Assembly: GCF_001675165.1 (NCBI RefSeq)
Contig: NZ_LROS01000012.1
Coordinates: forward strand, 26,317 to 90,316
DNA length: 64,000 nucleotides
From: Clostridium ragsdalei P11
Lineage (GTDB): Bacteria; Bacillota; Clostridia; Clostridiales; Clostridiaceae
Reading direction: 5' to 3'
The translations under genes and the position numbers were made by a program. Within the stretch, counting starts at the first letter, position 1. Each line of letters opens with the position of its first letter. A model generated the notes under the pieces. The model ran no database searches, had not been told where the DNA came from, and was given only the letters and a program-made list of their open reading frames with translations. Shown one piece after another: positions 63,634-64,000 of this stretch.

Positions 63634-63869
63634 GACCATGAACTTTTATATCTTCTATGATGTCTCTGATTTGAATAATGCCGTCTATCGGAATAATGAT
63701 TTTGATGTGAACTGTGAGAATACTTGTTATTATATTTCCTGCCTGAATTGGAAAGTGAACCAAACCTTCTCAATATACGGCTTAACAATCCTTCTCTTTT
63801 ATAATAGTTACTACCTCGATGCTTATCTCCATATCTATTTTTTTCTGATGATCTTGAGAAAAAACTCAT
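63630..63869 (-). CDS. Small basic Ser/Arg/His/Tyr-rich protein, coupled to the kinase gene
   Basis: 79 residues. The N-terminal MSFFSRSSEKNRYGDKHRGS leads to a low-complexity tail of Ser, Arg, His and Tyr (HSSHQNHYSDRRHYSNQRHH, then RRYKSSWS). I recognise no family. The composition suggests nucleic-acid binding or a disordered kinase substrate; the many Ser and Tyr residues are candidate phosphosites. ATG 63869 has AAGGTG 5 nt upstream. The stop overlaps the kinase start by 4 nt, so the two are made together and probably act together. Confidence 0.65.
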   Translation of the reverse strand: MSFFSRSSEKNRYGDKHRGSNYYKREGLLSRILRRFGSLSNSGRKYNNKYSHSSHQNHYSDRRHYSNQRHHRRYKSSWS

Positions 63870-63880
63870 TAAAGCACCTT

Positions 63881-63914
63881 GTATAATGAACATGTAGTAA
63901 AAAATTCATTATAC
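63881..63914. other. Perfect 10-bp inverted repeat upstream of the small basic protein gene
   Basis: GTATAATGAA (63881-63890) and TTCATTATAC (63905-63914) lie directly upstream of the gene's ribosome site. In the mRNA this forms a hairpin that touches the AAGGTG. It may regulate translation or be an operator. The rest of the right edge (63915-64000) has only a possible -10 box (TATAGT) and no gene I can support. Confidence 0.5.
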
Positions 63915-64000
63915 TTTTCCTTTCTTAAAGATTTTTTACTATAATTATCATAAGACGCTGTGGATTAGTTTTCGCACCTATAGCTAGACTATTTTAATTG

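Noticed and set aside
63835..63909. 24-codon minus-strand ORF with a possible ribosome site
   Set aside because: It overlaps the small basic protein gene in another frame; a leader peptide is possible but nothing supports it beyond the AAAGGA upstream.

Overview
The window is AT-rich, low-GC Firmicute DNA. The SASP, YtxC, PdaB-like deacetylase, ZapA, SurE, MutS2 and several clostridial DUF genes point to a spore-forming Clostridium (sensu stricto, broadly of the C. kluyveri / C. ljungdahlii kind; the species is inference). Gene density is that of a normal chromosome. I see no transposase, integrase, phage gene or CRISPR array.

Layout. (1) 1-15308, all minus: an exopolysaccharide/surface polysaccharide locus read from phosphoglucomutase through a TPR protein, GalU, a UDP-GlcNAc 4,6-dehydratase, three glycosyltransferases, a polymerase-like membrane protein, an acyltransferase, a MurJ-type flippase and an orphan solute-binding lipoprotein to a UDP-GlcNAc dehydrogenase cut by the left edge. 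(2) 15461-17033: an Arg/Lys/Orn decarboxylase with its own promoter and a leader terminator. (3) 17521-22927: a Bce-type two-component system plus ABC transporter with a candidate operator. (4) 23133-31169: GrpB-like protein, FMN-dependent dehydrogenase, DUF523, MutS2, U32 hydroxylase-type protein and ZapA. (5) 31333-41634: translation genes pheS/pheT, an rRNA methyltransferase, infC-rpmI-rplT and thrS, controlled by T-boxes and an L20 leader, then ytxC. (6) 41888-42268: tRNA Val-Phe-Gly-Cys. (7) 42408-50682: L,D-transpeptidase, aminotransferase, asd-dapA-dapB, SASP, methyltransferase, Hsp33 and dapH; with dapH this gives most of the acetylase branch of lysine/diaminopimelate synthesis. (8) 50937-64000: Ssb-like protein, PdaB-like deacetylase, DUF4364, beta-propeller, TSCPD protein, folC, valS with T-box, a 5'-truncated transporter lipoprotein, surE and a Ser/Thr kinase paired with a small basic protein.

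The most unusual content lies between genes. One family of 170-210 bp near-perfect palindromes occurs six times. It shares outer arms and a conserved apical loop (AACTCGTACCTCAGACA), but the inner stems differ from copy to copy while staying self-complementary. A second family of 131-181 bp two-hairpin elements (TTATCCGAT...CTCTGTTTA) has three clear copies, one collapsed copy and one very divergent copy. One member is inserted cleanly inside a palindrome of the first family, and another sits between the promoter and the T-box of the pheST operon. Neither family carries a gene, and both look like non-autonomous mobile or structured-RNA elements.
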